A DNA stretch of 64,000 bases from Lojkania enalia. Its lineage: Eukaryota > Ascomycota > Dothideomycetes > Pleosporales. The translations under genes and the position numbers were made by a program. The stretch is taken from assembly GCA_010094045.1 (NCBI GenBank), contig ML986579.1:251015-315014 (forward strand), read 5' to 3'. Positions 46,081 to 58,069 of this stretch are shown one piece after another (positions within the stretch are counted from its first letter, which is position 1; each line of letters starts with the position of its first letter). Below the pieces are notes generated by a model. It did not search any database, was not told where the DNA came from, and saw only the letters and a program-made list of their open reading frames with translations.

Positions 46081-47191
46081 ATGGCCGACGAAAAGCCCCA
46101 TTGCAAGGTGGTCCTTGCGAACAATATCGCAAAGGGTCTTTTCGAGGAGGTGCATGAGGGATTGAAGAAAATTGACAGGATGCCCCTTCTTGTGGGCTTC
46201 CTCTCCAGCGCTGATCCGGCTGCGAGGGTATACGCGGAATGGACTGGCAAGACCGCAAGCGAAAAGTGCGTATGACGGCTACTTCAATTGCACACATGTT
46301 CGCTGGATGTGATCAAGGACTTCGCTGATAGGAGCAGTGGCTTCGCATTCGAGCTTCGCGAAGTCGATCGTGAGCTCCTGGAAGACGCCCTCATCGACGC
46401 GAACAACGACCCTAAAGTTGACGGCATAATCGTCTACTACCCCATCTTTGGTAACCGGCAAGACCAATACCTGCAGCAAATTCTGGATATCTCCAAGGAT
46501 GTCGAGGGTCTTTCCCACCGCTACATCTTCAACATGTACCAGAACATCCGCTTCCTCGACCCCGAAAATACGAAAAAGAGTATTCTACCGTGCACACCGC
46601 TGGCCGTCATTAAGATTTTGGAATATCTGAGAATATACAACACAATACTTCCCTACGGGAACAGACTATATGGACGAACAATAACGGTCATCAACCGAAG
46701 TGAGGTCGTGGGGAGGCCACTGGCTGCACTACTGGCAAATGATGGGGCCCGAGTTTACAGCGTAGACATTAACGACGTGCAGCAATTCGATCGCGGGCAG
46801 GGTCTGAGAAAGAGGAGGCATGAAGTTACCGAGAGACCTGGCTGGACACTAAAAGATTGCCTGCCATTAAGTGATGTGGTCATTAGCGGAGTACCCGGAG
46901 ACAAATACAAGGTGCCATTGGAGTTGTTGAGAGATGGAGCTGTTTGCATCAATTTCTCGAGCGAGAAGAATTTCACTCCTGAGGTTAAGGAGAAAGCATC
47001 AATCTACGTTCCAGCTATAGGAAAAGTAACAATCGCAGTTCTGTTGCGTAACCTGTTGGTAAGTATAATCCTGAAGCCATGCGGTATAGCTACTTACAAG
47101 GCTGTAGCGCATTGTGCAGAACAAGATCGACTCCGCCGCCGAGGAGTCGAATAAAGGCTCCAAAGACGAGGCAGTCCAAGCAACATCATGA
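46081..47191 (+). CDS. MTD1: NAD-dependent methylenetetrahydrofolate dehydrogenase
   Basis: Three exons, 46081-46265, 46338-47058 and 47108-47191, 329 aa. The catalytic N-terminal domain begins CKVVLANNIAKG and carries VDGIIVYYPIFGNRQDQYL; the PCTPLAVIKIL loop contacts folate. The NAD-binding Rossmann half has GRTITVINRSEVVGRPLAALL and VYSVDIND, followed by SDVVISGVPGDKYKVP. These match the monofunctional fungal Mtd1, which oxidises 5,10-methylene-THF to methenyl-THF with NAD+ in the cytosol for purine synthesis. Splicing with the GTGCGT donor at 46266 gives ASENGFAFELREV, the family sequence; the nearby GTATGA donor would shift it out of frame. The gene shares a 308 bp promoter region with MMS19. 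Confidence 0.94.
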
Positions 47192-47376
47192 AATTCTAAG
47201 GTTTTCTTTAGAGTGTGCTGTAGCATTCATTTTGATACCCTGTTAGAGGGCAACGTCGCCCAATAAAAGTTTGAATCCAGTTAATTCGCATGCCCGAGAA
47301 TGATCTGGTATCAGCTAAACGCCATACATGCATCCCGCTAACGCCATCCATGCTATTACAGACGAATTCATTCGTC

Positions 47377-48468
47377 TCAAATCCGTGACCTCTTAGGGCT
47401 TGGATCATCTTCATCTTCGAACAATTCTGCCTCAACTATAGTCTCTTCATCCTCATCCGACCCATCCCGGCCTCGCTTCAGACCCTTCATCTTTCTCGTC
47501 TGAAGAGCGCTGAAGTCTTGTTTGCCGACGTGGACCCTGCCGATCTTGTCGCCCATAATATCCATATCGATGTTCTTCTTGGTCTTCGGCTCAGCACCCT
47601 TAGGCTTCTTCATGGCTTCCTTCCACATATCGTCATCAGCAAATTTCTCCCTTCCCACAGTAAAGTCTAGCCTAGGTCCCATCTCTTCAACTTCCACTCG
47701 AGGTAGCTTCTGACCGCTCTGCTTTGTTTTGATTAAGTAAGCCCGTAAGTGGATCTTAGGCGCCGGTAGTCCCTCCTCCTCTTCCTCGGCAGATATCGAG
47801 ATAATGTATTGCAATCCCGCGGCATCAACTGCCTTGGCGTCTTCGATTTTAAAGAAATCCAGGAAAAGTGACTTTGCTAGAGTGTACTTTGTCTGATTTG
47901 GGTTCTCAAAGGCGGTCCCATGAAAGGCAATCATTGGCTTCAATCCAACCATGGGCTTCATGTTTTTGAACTGTTGCATTTCCCGGTATGTGTCAGGGTT
48001 GATGTGGAGCTCAAGCATATCGAGGACTTTGTGATCGAAGGTTCGGATAAGAGTGAGACAGTGCGGCCGCTTCTTTGAATGAATGCTGAAAGCAAGAATA
48101 GAAGCATCATTTTTCAGAGAAAAGAATTCCAATGCTGTCGTAGTCAGTCTTTGTCCACACCCGAACGTGCAACGTCCCTGGCGACTCACATGAAGCATCC
48201 TCAAACGGATGCACATCGTTCTTTTTTGTGAACTTCTCGACAAAAGGCCTCTTCAGCCTTGCTAAATCTCTAGTAGCAAGTATGAGGATCTGCGAGGTCT
48301 TCGTTCCGGTGAGAAAGAGAGTCGTCTTGGGATTTTCGTGCTCGTGTGGAGCCCGCTTCTCCATTTCGCGCTTTGCGCGGGCATTCTTGGGCTGGCTGAA
48401 CTTCCTTTTAGTAGGCCGCTCTTCATTACTATGATAAGCTAGATGGATGCTTACACTTGTCGTAACAT
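47377..48468 (-). CDS. RPF2: Ribosome biogenesis protein Rpf2 (Brix domain)
   Basis: Three exons on the minus strand: 48468-48455, 48395-48190 and 48134-47377; 325 aa. The first coding exon is only 14 nt (MLRQ plus two bases). Its 59-nt intron has a donor GTAAGC, a perfect TACTAA branch point and TTCAG, and splicing gives MLRQVQPKNARAKREMEKR, the Rpf2 start. The Brix domain follows (TTLFLTGTKTSQ, RPFVEKFTKKNDVHPFED, LTLIRTFDHKVLDMLELHI). The tail is charged with a basic patch and acidic end (GLKRGRDGSDEDEE). Rpf2 with Rrs1 recruits 5S RNP to pre-60S particles in the nucleolus. It is divergent from the glutaredoxin gene 376 bp away. Confidence 0.93.
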
Positions 48469-48844
48469 CTTGTATCCTGGCCGGAGGCGAGCTAGTCCTG
48501 GCGGAACTGTGAACTGGAATTTTTATTTTTTGACAGCATCGGCGCCGGGGATTTTTTTCATCCGTTCACGGCGGCCATTTCCGCCGCGGGGGTCTTGGCA
48601 TGGCCGCTCTTCGGCGGGGCAAACACTTAGCACGCCAGGGCACATTTTCTATCTCATCCGACTAATCACTTATCAGATCGATCAGTAGCAGAAGCGCATT
48701 GCTTGTCACAACCGCTTGCTACTTCACGTCATATAAATTACTTTCCTTCCAACTACACTGCAATACCTTTAGTCCAAGAACAACCGCCTAGGCATTGACT
48801 ACCCCTCGCTCCTGGAACATCCAATCGAGAAATCCGTGACCGAG
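48469..48844. promoter_or_regulatory. Divergent promoter RPF2 / monothiol glutaredoxin
   Basis: 376 bp between two divergent ATGs. There is a TTTTTATTTTTTG stretch near the RPF2 side. No specific iron or ribosome-biogenesis operator could be assigned by eye. Confidence 0.4.
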
Positions 48845-49830
48845 ATGGCGATCGTCCACGAGATCACCAGCAAGCAGGCCTGGGTGGACTTCGTTAGACC
48901 CGATGGCAAAGGGCCTGAGAATGACCACTCCAAGGATCTATTCGTCATATACTTCAGTGCATCATGGGCGGCGCCCTGCAAGCAGATGTCGGTCGTCGTT
49001 TCTACCCTTGCCAGCACATATTCCGCCAACGCTCCGATATCCTTCGTGTCCTTCGACGCCGAGGACGTATCCGAAGTTTCCGAACATTATGGTGTATCGT
49101 CTGTGCCGCTGGTACTCGTATGGAGGTTTGACGGCACATTCACCTCACATGGAATGCCAAACGGCCCCGTCTTGGAAGAGGTGCCTGGTTCTGATGCAGC
49201 AAAAGTGCGAGCGGCTGTGGAGAAGCATGCAGGTGCAGGAAGTGGTGAGGGCGCAAAATCAAGTCTCCCGGTAGCGCAGACTGTCACGAAGCCTGCACAT
49301 CCAGTAAACGATCCTGCGGCGAACGGAACTCTCAACGGCACAAAGAACCTTTCCTCCTATGCACCATCCTCAGCCGATCCGAAGACCGCCCCAGAGTATA
49401 GTTCAAGTGATACAACCTCCAAGGAAGAGCTCTTCCAGCGGCTAGGTGAACTAGTCAAGGCGGCGCCAGTGATGCTATTCATGAAGGGCACACCAAGCGC
49501 TCCACAGTGTGGTTTCAGCAGACAAACAGTCAGCATACTACGAGAGAAGCAAGTGCGATATGGTTTCTTCAATATCCTGGCGGACGATGAGGTCAGGCAA
49601 GGCTTGAAGGAGTTCGCAGATTGGCCCACGTTCCCGCAGCTATGGGTAGGCGGTGAGCTTGTTGGCGGCCTTGATATCGTGAGTCACCGTTGCCTTTAAG
49701 TTCATTCAACACTAGTTAATAACTATATTTCTAGGTCCGGGAGGAGTTCGAAAATGACCCAGACTTCCTCAAGGAGTATTCAATCAATGCCCCGAAGGCT
49801 ACGGGAGGCCCGCCGGCTCCACCGTCATAG
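48845..49830 (+). CDS. GRX4: Monothiol glutaredoxin Grx3/Grx4 type
   Basis: Two exons, 48845-49678 and 49735-49830, 309 aa. An N-terminal thioredoxin-like domain (FVIYFSASWAAPCKQM, with WAAPC in place of WCGPC; SVPLVLVWRFDG) is joined by a Ser/Thr/Pro-rich linker (about 125-195) to one monothiol glutaredoxin domain. That domain has MLFMKGTPSAPQCGFSRQ with the CGFS active site and the WPTFPQLWVGGELVGGLDI glutathione-binding part. Such proteins bind a 2Fe-2S cluster with glutathione, sense and traffic cytosolic iron, and control iron-responsive transcription factors. The 56-nt intron splits LDI from VREEFEND; unspliced RNA would stop soon after. The symbol follows yeast usage; Grx3 and Grx4 cannot be told apart here. 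Confidence 0.92.
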
Positions 49831-50889
49831 GCATAGCCAGCATAATGGGTATGGTACAGGCTTAGGGGTTACTGTCGGGTTTATCTAGGTCAATATGTTG
49901 CTATCCACTCAACATCTACATTTCGGAGTCATTCGAAGGGGGAAAAACAACGTCTAAAGACGGTGATGGATGTAACTATCTTACCGTGGCAATGAACTAA
50001 GATCAAATTCACTCTAGCTCACAGTGAGTATTTGATATTCCAAATGAGATAGGAATCTAGGCACGCAATGATGGATTGGCAATTTTATTTATCAAAACCC
50101 TCGTTCCAGCATTAAATAAACATGCACAAATTTCTGGCATTGACAGCTATAAGTTCTATCAGCATGTGGGAGCATTGCAGATCCGTCATCATCATTCTTG
50201 CACAGTTGAAACTTCACTCTCGCTTTTCCTTTTTTTTTTTTAAAAAAAAAAAAAAAAACAGAAAAAAAGAAAAAGGCCCCAACTTCTACTTATAAAACTA
50301 TCAACCTATGGGTAAATTTTAAAATTACGAAATAATGGATGGGCATCTACTGCAAAGACTTTTATGCCGATACAGCTGTGACGAAGGTTTTGATAACAAT
50401 ATTTCTAACTTGTGAGAGCGTGTGCCGATTGTCAACTCTCTATATCTCCCTACAACCCACTTAAAAATACCACAGCGTTCGCATGTAGGCCGAGGGAGTT
50501 GTTCAACACCATATAGTAGGAGACCTCGAACGGAAAGCCACCCGAGAGAAGATGGGCGCTCGAAAGACGTGACAAGAGCCGTGACACCAGAATCTGGCCC
50601 AACGAGGCGTGTAAGTCGAGTTTCAAGGTCCCCTTCATAGTCCTAGATTGGGGCATCGAGGATATTGAGACTGATATCGCTAGACACTGTCTGGTTCGCG
50701 AAATCCAATGTCTCCTGGCGGGATATGGCTAATGGAAATGTCGCCACTGAGCTATCCGCATCCCCCAAAAAAGAAAACTTCTAGCGTTCAACCGTATGGA
50801 ATGATATTGCTCCTGGTGCATCGAAGTTGAATCCGCTACAGCTCCGGAAATCGTAGCGATGCTTTGATTCGACGACAATGTTAGGACCA
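49831..50889. other. Gene-poor spacer 3' of the glutaredoxin gene
   Basis: About 1.1 kb, AT-rich. It holds a T12A18 run (50230-50259). No gene supported. Confidence 0.5.
50230..50259. repeat. T12A18 inverted homopolymer run
   Basis: Twelve T followed directly by eighteen A. A similar T12A9 run lies at 11507-11527. Length is likely unreliable in the assembly. Confidence 0.8.
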
Positions 50890-51770
50890 GGACGCCATCC
50901 AACCCCACAACCATGACGGAAATCCCTCCCGACGTTTCGGGCACTCCTCATTCGTACACTTAAGGCCTCTCAAGAATTCTTCGGTATTATAGGGTCAAGA
51001 AGGTTGTTCGCACAGATGCTTAAAAGGGTGATGAGTCCTCCTGGCAAACGGCTCTAGAATAACTCGAAATGCATCTAAGGCGTCAGACCCATGGGTGAAC
51101 TGACGAGTATTAGAGTCCGCAACGTATCTCTTAAATTCCATTGAGATCAATTCATAAGCTCTGCCTGCGATGGGATACATAAACTATGGGAATATTCCTC
51201 TGTTCGATTTCCGTGCGCTGGAGAATGTTTAATTGTACGTTCAGTGCCTCACAGCAATGGATCCCTCTATATTCAAAATATACTTACGAGTCAGCAAAGA
51301 ATAGCTTGTGGTATGACAGCTTCTCTTGTTATTTCCATCCACGGGTGTTCCACTTCGAGTCGGGGATTTCTTGTTTATAGCTAAGGCGGACTAGAGCGTA
51401 TGTGTGAGAAATCGATTGTAATCACTAGTAAAAATTGTCTGGATCCTCGGTGGATTCCTAGCAAGCTGTATGAAGAATTGTTTCCGGCTGCAGCAATTAT
51501 CGTTAAACTTGATTTTGCTTAGATTACTCCCATACGGTCGAATTACCTGCCTTTTCACTGTGCTGTTCTGCCGAGGAATCTAGTAATGGTCAACCCAAAT
51601 ATAGCAATGCCCCGGGCTTATCGTCGTAGTAATGGCATCTTCAATGACCCCTGATAGTACTTTTTGTAGTACATAGTTAGATTCCGGACCTCCTTCCTTA
51701 GGCTTGCCCTAGATGTAAATGAGAGCAACGTAGCGTACCGAAGAATCACGGTGCACAGTTGCCTTGCTGC
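50890..51770 (-). pseudogene. Broken HET-domain (heterokaryon incompatibility) gene
   Basis: On the minus strand the HET domain can be read in pieces. First RYVALIYI, stop, GKPKEG at about 51735-51695, the degenerate YVALSYVWG motif with its Trp turned to TAG (51709-51711). Next in the same direction VIEDAITTT and CYIWVDHY, stop, IPRQN (about 51640-51560), equivalent to DAI..YLWVDRYCI.Q. Further down FTHGSDALDAFRVILEPF (about 51110-51050) resembles the late LTYxSDALNAFxGI block. Last RREGFPSWLWGWMAS (about 50933-50890) resembles the RRxGFPSWSWAGW block. The order and spacing match a HET protein, but stops and frame changes separate the pieces. Further N-terminal sequence may extend beyond 51770. 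HET genes trigger cell death between incompatible hyphae; this copy cannot be functional. Confidence 0.72.
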
Positions 51771-53293
51771 CGCAGTGTATAGAACTTAGCGGGGACGCTG
51801 AATTTGCCGCAGGCCACTGACATGCGGGGCCGTGTCCTATTTCACAATGTCGATCCAGGAATGTACTATATCTTAGTCCACTACCTCGCTGATAGCGTGT
51901 CCTAGAAGGGTACCACTGACTCCTTTAGTTGGTAAGAAATAAGCCGGTATAGGCCTTCGTAGACATTCTATGGTTCGTTCGGCCCAGAACCGGTGAAGCC
52001 GCTTGGTGAAATCTTGGAGTCCCGCGTCTGTTAAGTTGTTCCCAGTGACTCCGCTGAATAACTTGAACATCCGGCGAGTGGGACAATTGTTTAGTGCCGC
52101 TACATAATTGATTCCAATCTGACAAGATTTGGGCCAATCTTCCTATATACCAAATAGACGATAGGGAACGTTAAAAGCTAGAAATTTGTTCATGTCTATT
52201 CTTCGACAGTACTGGCGGATGCGACTGCCCGTTTGAGCTGCGGTAACATTAGTCCCAACGTGATCTAGGTAAATAAATTTCTCGTCTGAGGAAGAAAATG
52301 CGTGGCACGCTGCATCGAAAACTGTCTTCTGGGACATCGTCAACTTTCGTTCGAAGAGGATTCAACTAAATAGTGCGCCTAAAAACGCTGTTATACTAAA
52401 TATCATATATGTACTCAGCGCTTTACGTAGCGGACCCATCAGTACCGTGAAGTGAGCAGAAGTTGGTGTAGAGCAATCTTTAGGCTGCAGCCTAATCGTC
52501 CGTTCGACAAAAATGCATTTAGGTGATGTGCCATGGTAAGGAAAAGCCTTACACATCTTCGAGGTGCTATCTAGCATTAACATCCGCACGTACTGGCACT
52601 GCATAAATACTTTGTTCTGACGCAAGACTTTATTTGCACTATGATTCATAAACTTTTTATGCTCTATGATTCATAAGCTTTTTATGCTAATCAGGCACTG
52701 TGAGATGTGACTGTGTTACTTCCCCTGTACATACACAAGCGGGGTCGAACGCTGCGTCACTGCAGTGTCTGCAAAAGAGTGGGTGATCTTTCTCTATATA
52801 CACGAGAAATACTGTGCAGCTTCCACTGCTATTGGCGAGTTATTTAAGCGCCGAGGGAAAGAACCCCTAAGCATGATTTCGTGTAATCTAGTGACATATG
52901 TTGCACGGTCTATTTTTAAACACATTTCTGTATACTTGTCAAGGTTTAGAAGCATCGCACAAAGGCTACATTTGTCCAAACGAGCTTAGTAGTGAGGTGG
53001 CTTGGAAGGGGCAATATTGAAATTTAACATTGTTAGCAAGCTTCTCGTCCCTTCACCAACCGCCGATTACTGCTTCAGCCGCCAAGGCTCCTTGATCAGG
53101 TTATTAGAAAGTTTTACTACAGGAATCCCATCAGATAAAAACGAGATAAAGCCTTTGAATTCTTCTCACTAGCTCCATTGCTATGCACAATACAAGGGTC
53201 CCATGAAAAACGCCGGATTAATGCTATCGTGGTCTGCAACTACAATTACAAACAGAATCCACCCATTGTCGAGAATGAAGAACACCTCGCACG
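51771..53293. other. Gene-poor spacer beside the HET relic
   Basis: About 1.5 kb. Minus-strand frames at 51.9-52.6 kb could be decayed upstream sequence of the HET gene, but no motif is recognisable. Contains a 25-nt tandem duplication. Confidence 0.5.
52639..52688. repeat. Tandem 25-nt duplication
   Basis: Two adjacent copies of a 25-nt unit starting CTATGATTCATAA and ending CTTTTTATGCT, differing at one base (A/G). Confidence 0.9.
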
Positions 53294-56200
53294 TTATAGG
53301 CCCTCCACAGGGTTCACTGGTGCGTTTTCGACCTTGATTTCGGGGGTTTCGTATAAGGGTTCACTCTCCGGTTCCAAGGTAGGTCCAGGTCCAGGTCTGC
53401 GTGGCGGCGCTCTCTCCCTCTCCTCATAATAAACGTATGAATTAGGGCGATCGTCATACTGTTGCGGGGGACGATTATAAGAAATAGGAACGTATTGAAG
53501 ATTAGAGTCATGCTCTGTAACGTATCGCGTAGGAGGATGAGGAAGATTCGGCCCGCGCGGCTGACGATGTTCACGAGGCATTCGTATGATTTCATACCCG
53601 TATTCATCTATATAGACCGGAGGTGTCGCCCTGGGATCTTCTGGACGGGCGTATCGAACTCTTGAAGGGGGATACACTTGATGCCCTTCATGAACTGGCA
53701 CATAATCACGCTCACGGGGAACATGGCGGATCTGGTGATGGTATGGATCTTCTGGATGCGCCTGGTCAACGCTCTGGTCCCTGGAATACGGCGGATCATA
53801 GTCCCGGTCAGCGCTGGGCTGGGGTATATCCTGCTTGTCAAGACGGCGACGCTGTTGTTCATATCTCTCGTATCTTCTACTCTGTGAGCGGCTCATGCTA
53901 GCACCGCGGGCGTATGGATCATCGCGGGTAATGCTCATATATCTAGAGTACCTCGACGGTACGTGTTCATGATATCTCTCCCTGCGGCGGTAGGGTACTG
54001 ACCTCTTTGGCCCTCCCGCTGAGTCTGGAGTGGGTACCTGGCGGCCGGCCGGCCGGTAATCCTCGAACCTCGAGCCATTTGAGATGGTGGACGGCGCTGT
54101 ATGAGACGCCGCAGCAAGGGACTGAAACTGTTCTGTCTGATCGTCTGCTGGTGGAATACTAAGTGGGGGTGGCGTATAGGGTGGCCCACCATTAGCATCT
54201 GGTTCTGCAGCAGGTAGTTTCGGCTGTGATCCTAATGCGGGCTCGCGATCAGCTGGTTTGGCAACGGACGGCTGACTTGGAACAAGCTCTTCTAAAAATC
54301 GATCTGCCTCAGCTTTTGCTCTAGAAGTTGATATTTCCTCGGACCGAGGCTCTCTAGCATGGCTATAGTCCATTCGACGGTCATTGTCTTCGAAATACCG
54401 GACTTCTTGAAGATATGGCTCGTATTCCTCACCACGAAATCCTTCGAGGGGACGGGCGTAGACAACGCCGTTAGAGCCAGGATCATAATACGCATCAGGC
54501 TCCCGATAGAGGGAACGGCTTCCATGGTAGTCTTCATAGGGATGACCTGATTCACGTAAAATGCGGGTACTCGGGCCAAGCTCCATATATTGATGAGGGC
54601 CAGGGTAATTGTCGTCTATATGGTCCCTTGGTAGCTGAGGATTGGTAGCGTTAGCCCCATCGCCCTTTCGGTTAGGATCTCGTAGGTGACCTACATAATA
54701 TCGCGGCTCTGCATAATAGCGAGGCCTACGATCAGTATGAGGAGGGTTGACTTGATAAGAGTATTTCCTATTGGTAGCCCTGGCATATTGATTCACTTGA
54801 GCAGGTAGCGCCGGGCGCAGTGGATCATATTCATCTTCACTCGGTATTGGCGGACGGGGTGAGTCCGGATAAGAGGCTGCCAAAGAAGAAGTGCCAGATT
54901 TGTCGGTCAGAACGCCTGGAGTACCACCAGCCTTTGAAGCATCCTTGGAGTCCTTTGAAGCCGAATTTGCAGGGGATGGCACACCATTGGGTTCTATAAC
55001 TCCAATCCTTGGCAGCGGGGTGGGAAATAACCTAGGAAAAACCGTTGCGATCATGTGTAGCTTGTCGTCATCCATACCAGGAGCGTGAATGAGTCCCGAG
55101 ATCAAACGATCACTCGGCAACTCAATCATGTCTTCTTTCCAATCCGGTTGTGTGGGTGGGTGTCCATTACCATATCCTGAAGCTTGAGGAGCTAAATGAT
55201 GAGACTTGAAATGTAAAAACAGGTTCAAAACAGTGTACGTCTTTCTCTCTTCCAGACGAGAAGAATAGGTAGATGACGACTGATGAAAGAACCCGTCTTG
55301 ACAAGCTTTGCAAGAAAGGCCCGAAGCATCCTTCAGAACCTCGAGAATCTGATGACTGGAAAGAGCATCAAGAAATTGATTCAAGGTTGGTTCATGATTG
55401 AACTCGAGCTGAAATTTGAAAATGACACGCTGTAACAAAACGTATATCCGGACACTACTGGGAAGGTCTTTGACGCCGGATGTTTGTTTCCAAATTTCCT
55501 CGGCCATCTGGATCACGGTACTCACTTGCTTATCATATAGACTAGTACGATGAGTTGAGTCGCTAGCGCCGTTCTGTGGGGGAGGCTCATTGCTACGGTG
55601 TCCAGGGGTTTGGATTGCGGGAGGTGGTACAATAGTAACGTTGGATGTGGCCGGAGAGGGGATGTATTTGTTGCCTGCTTGGAGACTGTAACTTGGAGTA
55701 GCCATTGCATGGTAGGTGTACGAATCTACAGGAGCCCCGTAAGAGTGAGCAAACTCGTAACCTTGAACTCCAGTTGTTGACGTGTGTGGTGGGGCGAATG
55801 GTCCATTGTAATGGCTACCATACCGCTGGTACGGGCTCGGGCTTGCTGGGGGGAGGTGAGGCTGGATATGGGGTGTAGACGTGCCTGCGCGCGAATACCC
55901 ACTATAGTATGTACTATAGTTGGAATGGCCGTGGCTAGCTATGGTCGACGCAGGATTATATGAATGCTTCACGGAGATCGGATCAGGATGGAACGGTGTC
56001 TCTTCTGGCCATTCAGCTTCCCTCCAAGCAACTACAACATTGCCAACGCTAAAGGTATTAGTATGTTTGGCTCCAAAGTGTTGTATAACTCCCTCGAAGC
56101 CATAGAATCTGGCATTGCCTTCGCATCCATTCCCATGGCATAGGAAAAGCTCTTTCCGGAACTGTTCTGTTAGAGGTTTCAGTTTGTTGTCATATACCCA

Positions 56201-58069
56201 CTTCATGTTCTCTAGGACTAGTTTAGGGTGGTGCACTTCGGCGCATTCCCTAGAGTCGCGCTCCTGTTGTGACTGTGCGGGTGCGCCTTCCTCTTTCATG
56301 ACTTCATTGTAATATATGCGCCGAACGTACATCAATAGATCCACGGCGAATTTTGGTGTGTTTTCATACGTCACCGCCCGACCATGGTCCCAGTCCCTAT
56401 TAATGAAATCGTCCGCAATGACGCTTAGCCTATCACGGATCGGTTTCTGTAATTCTTCCCACTCCCGATCGAGAACTTCTTTCACTTCCTTTGAACTAGC
56501 GTCCTGCTGTCGGCGATCTGCTGCTCTTGAGGCAAGGGACGAGACACGTAGGCTATGGTCCTCTTCCACTTGTTTTGCAGCGGGTAATTGGGCGAGAAGG
56601 CGGGGTTGCAGTACACTCCAGGCATAATCTGTCATGGGCTGGGAGATTTGAATAGCCGCTTTGAACGAATCCATATGACGCAAGATATTGGGTGGGATGG
56701 GAGGATTCAATTGCTGGCATCGTCTTTCGATGTCGGCTTTGCGACTTGCTTTGGCTTCGTTTGCATCATGGAGATTCCTTTCTCCGCGGGATGTCGGGGC
56801 TCCACCGCCCAGAACAGGCTGAGGTGTAAAGACCTGAGGAGGTATAGTCGTTGGTCTTGGAAGTGGGTACTGTGAAGCGGTCGCTACAGTCGTCAGGTTG
56901 GGAACTTGGATACAACTTGCTCTGGAGTGTGAAGAGTCGAAAATTTTCATGGTAAGTGAATGAACAAGATACTTACTAGCCGGCGTTGGGGCATGTACTA
57001 CAGGAGACGGAGCGTGTCTTGTGGGGGATATATTCGGCTGCTGATTCGTGGAGGCCGTTGAAGGCGCCAAAGAGACAGCTCGCTTCGGTTCTTCATGCTC
57101 TAGCCACCATTGGTACTTGACTTCCCAGCGCTCCCAATTTTCTGCTGCTTTCATTCGCTCCTTACCCCTTGCATCCAGTCCTTTGAACCACTCTTCCGCC
57201 GCTGCAGTTCCAAGACTCTGCGCATGCTTGAGTTCATCTAGCATCACATCGACATGTTCCTTGTAATAATACTTCGCTATGTCGACGCCAGCAGGTGTCG
57301 TCGCCGACTGAAGGGTATACGCGGGGATGTAGTGCTGTTCGGTAGTGATGAAGGCGAACGGGAGCGCAGGGCGGAGAACGGACGCATCTGAGAAAAGGAG
57401 GCTCGAGTCCTGTATGATTAGCTAACGTTTGAGAAACCAGTCAAGCACGCCAATACATACCGTTTGCGATCTCTGTATCAAGCAGGGTCCACATGTCCTG
57501 ACAGCGAATGGCCACACTGTTCGAACTCCACTTGCACCGGGCCCCTGCTGCCATACCTTTTCCCCTGGGATAAAGGAGCTCTGCTTTTCACAGAACTGAC
57601 ACTTCTTGGACCAGACGAGTTGCCACATTTGCAGCTCAGAGAAACCTGGGAGAGGCTTGGGGGGTTTTTTGGGAACGGCGTTTCGCGCAGCTGCCCATAT
57701 AGACTCAGACTTTAGGAGACGCAGAAAACCAGATTCTGGTTTTGTGCTTGGAACAGTCCGGACGTGGGCAAGATATGAATGAAAAGATCGATTGACTTGC
57801 AGCAATCGACCGAGAGTTGTGAGTGGACATGAAAGAAAAATGTGCTGCCATATTGCTGGCGGAAGACCAGCGCATGGCTCCAGGTCGATAGCGGATGAGG
57901 GCGGGGTGGATTCAACTCTGCGCTTTTTGTCCTGGACAGACTCAAGAGATTCGGCCTTGCGCTTTGTGGGCAATGCATTGTTCTGAGCATCGTCTGCCGG
58001 GGTGTCGGGCTTCCTGTCCGACTCGTAGAAATCGGTGGAGGAAGCAATGCTCGGCTCGCGCTCCTCCAT
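53294..58069 (-). CDS. Very large F-box protein of unknown function
   Basis: Exons on the minus strand: 58069-57461, 57409-56977 and 56919-53294; 1555 aa. The second intron (57 nt, GTAAGT donor at 56976) is in frame and its acceptor is uncertain; unspliced RNA would also be open. Residues 68-103 form an F-box (GLPPAIWQHIFLSCPLTTLGRLLQVNRSF). A Cys-rich patch follows (KKCQFCEK, then RTCGPC), possibly a zinc site. The middle has helical charged segments and two Cys/His clusters (FLCHGNGCEGNARFYGFEGVIQHF and LSCKACQDGFFH..LHFKSHH) that look like degenerate zinc fingers. The last 600 residues are Pro/Arg/Tyr-rich and disordered. An SCF adaptor that selects proteins for ubiquitination is the natural inference from the F-box; the target is unknown. 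I recall long relatives only as hypotheticals in related fungi. Confidence 0.82.
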
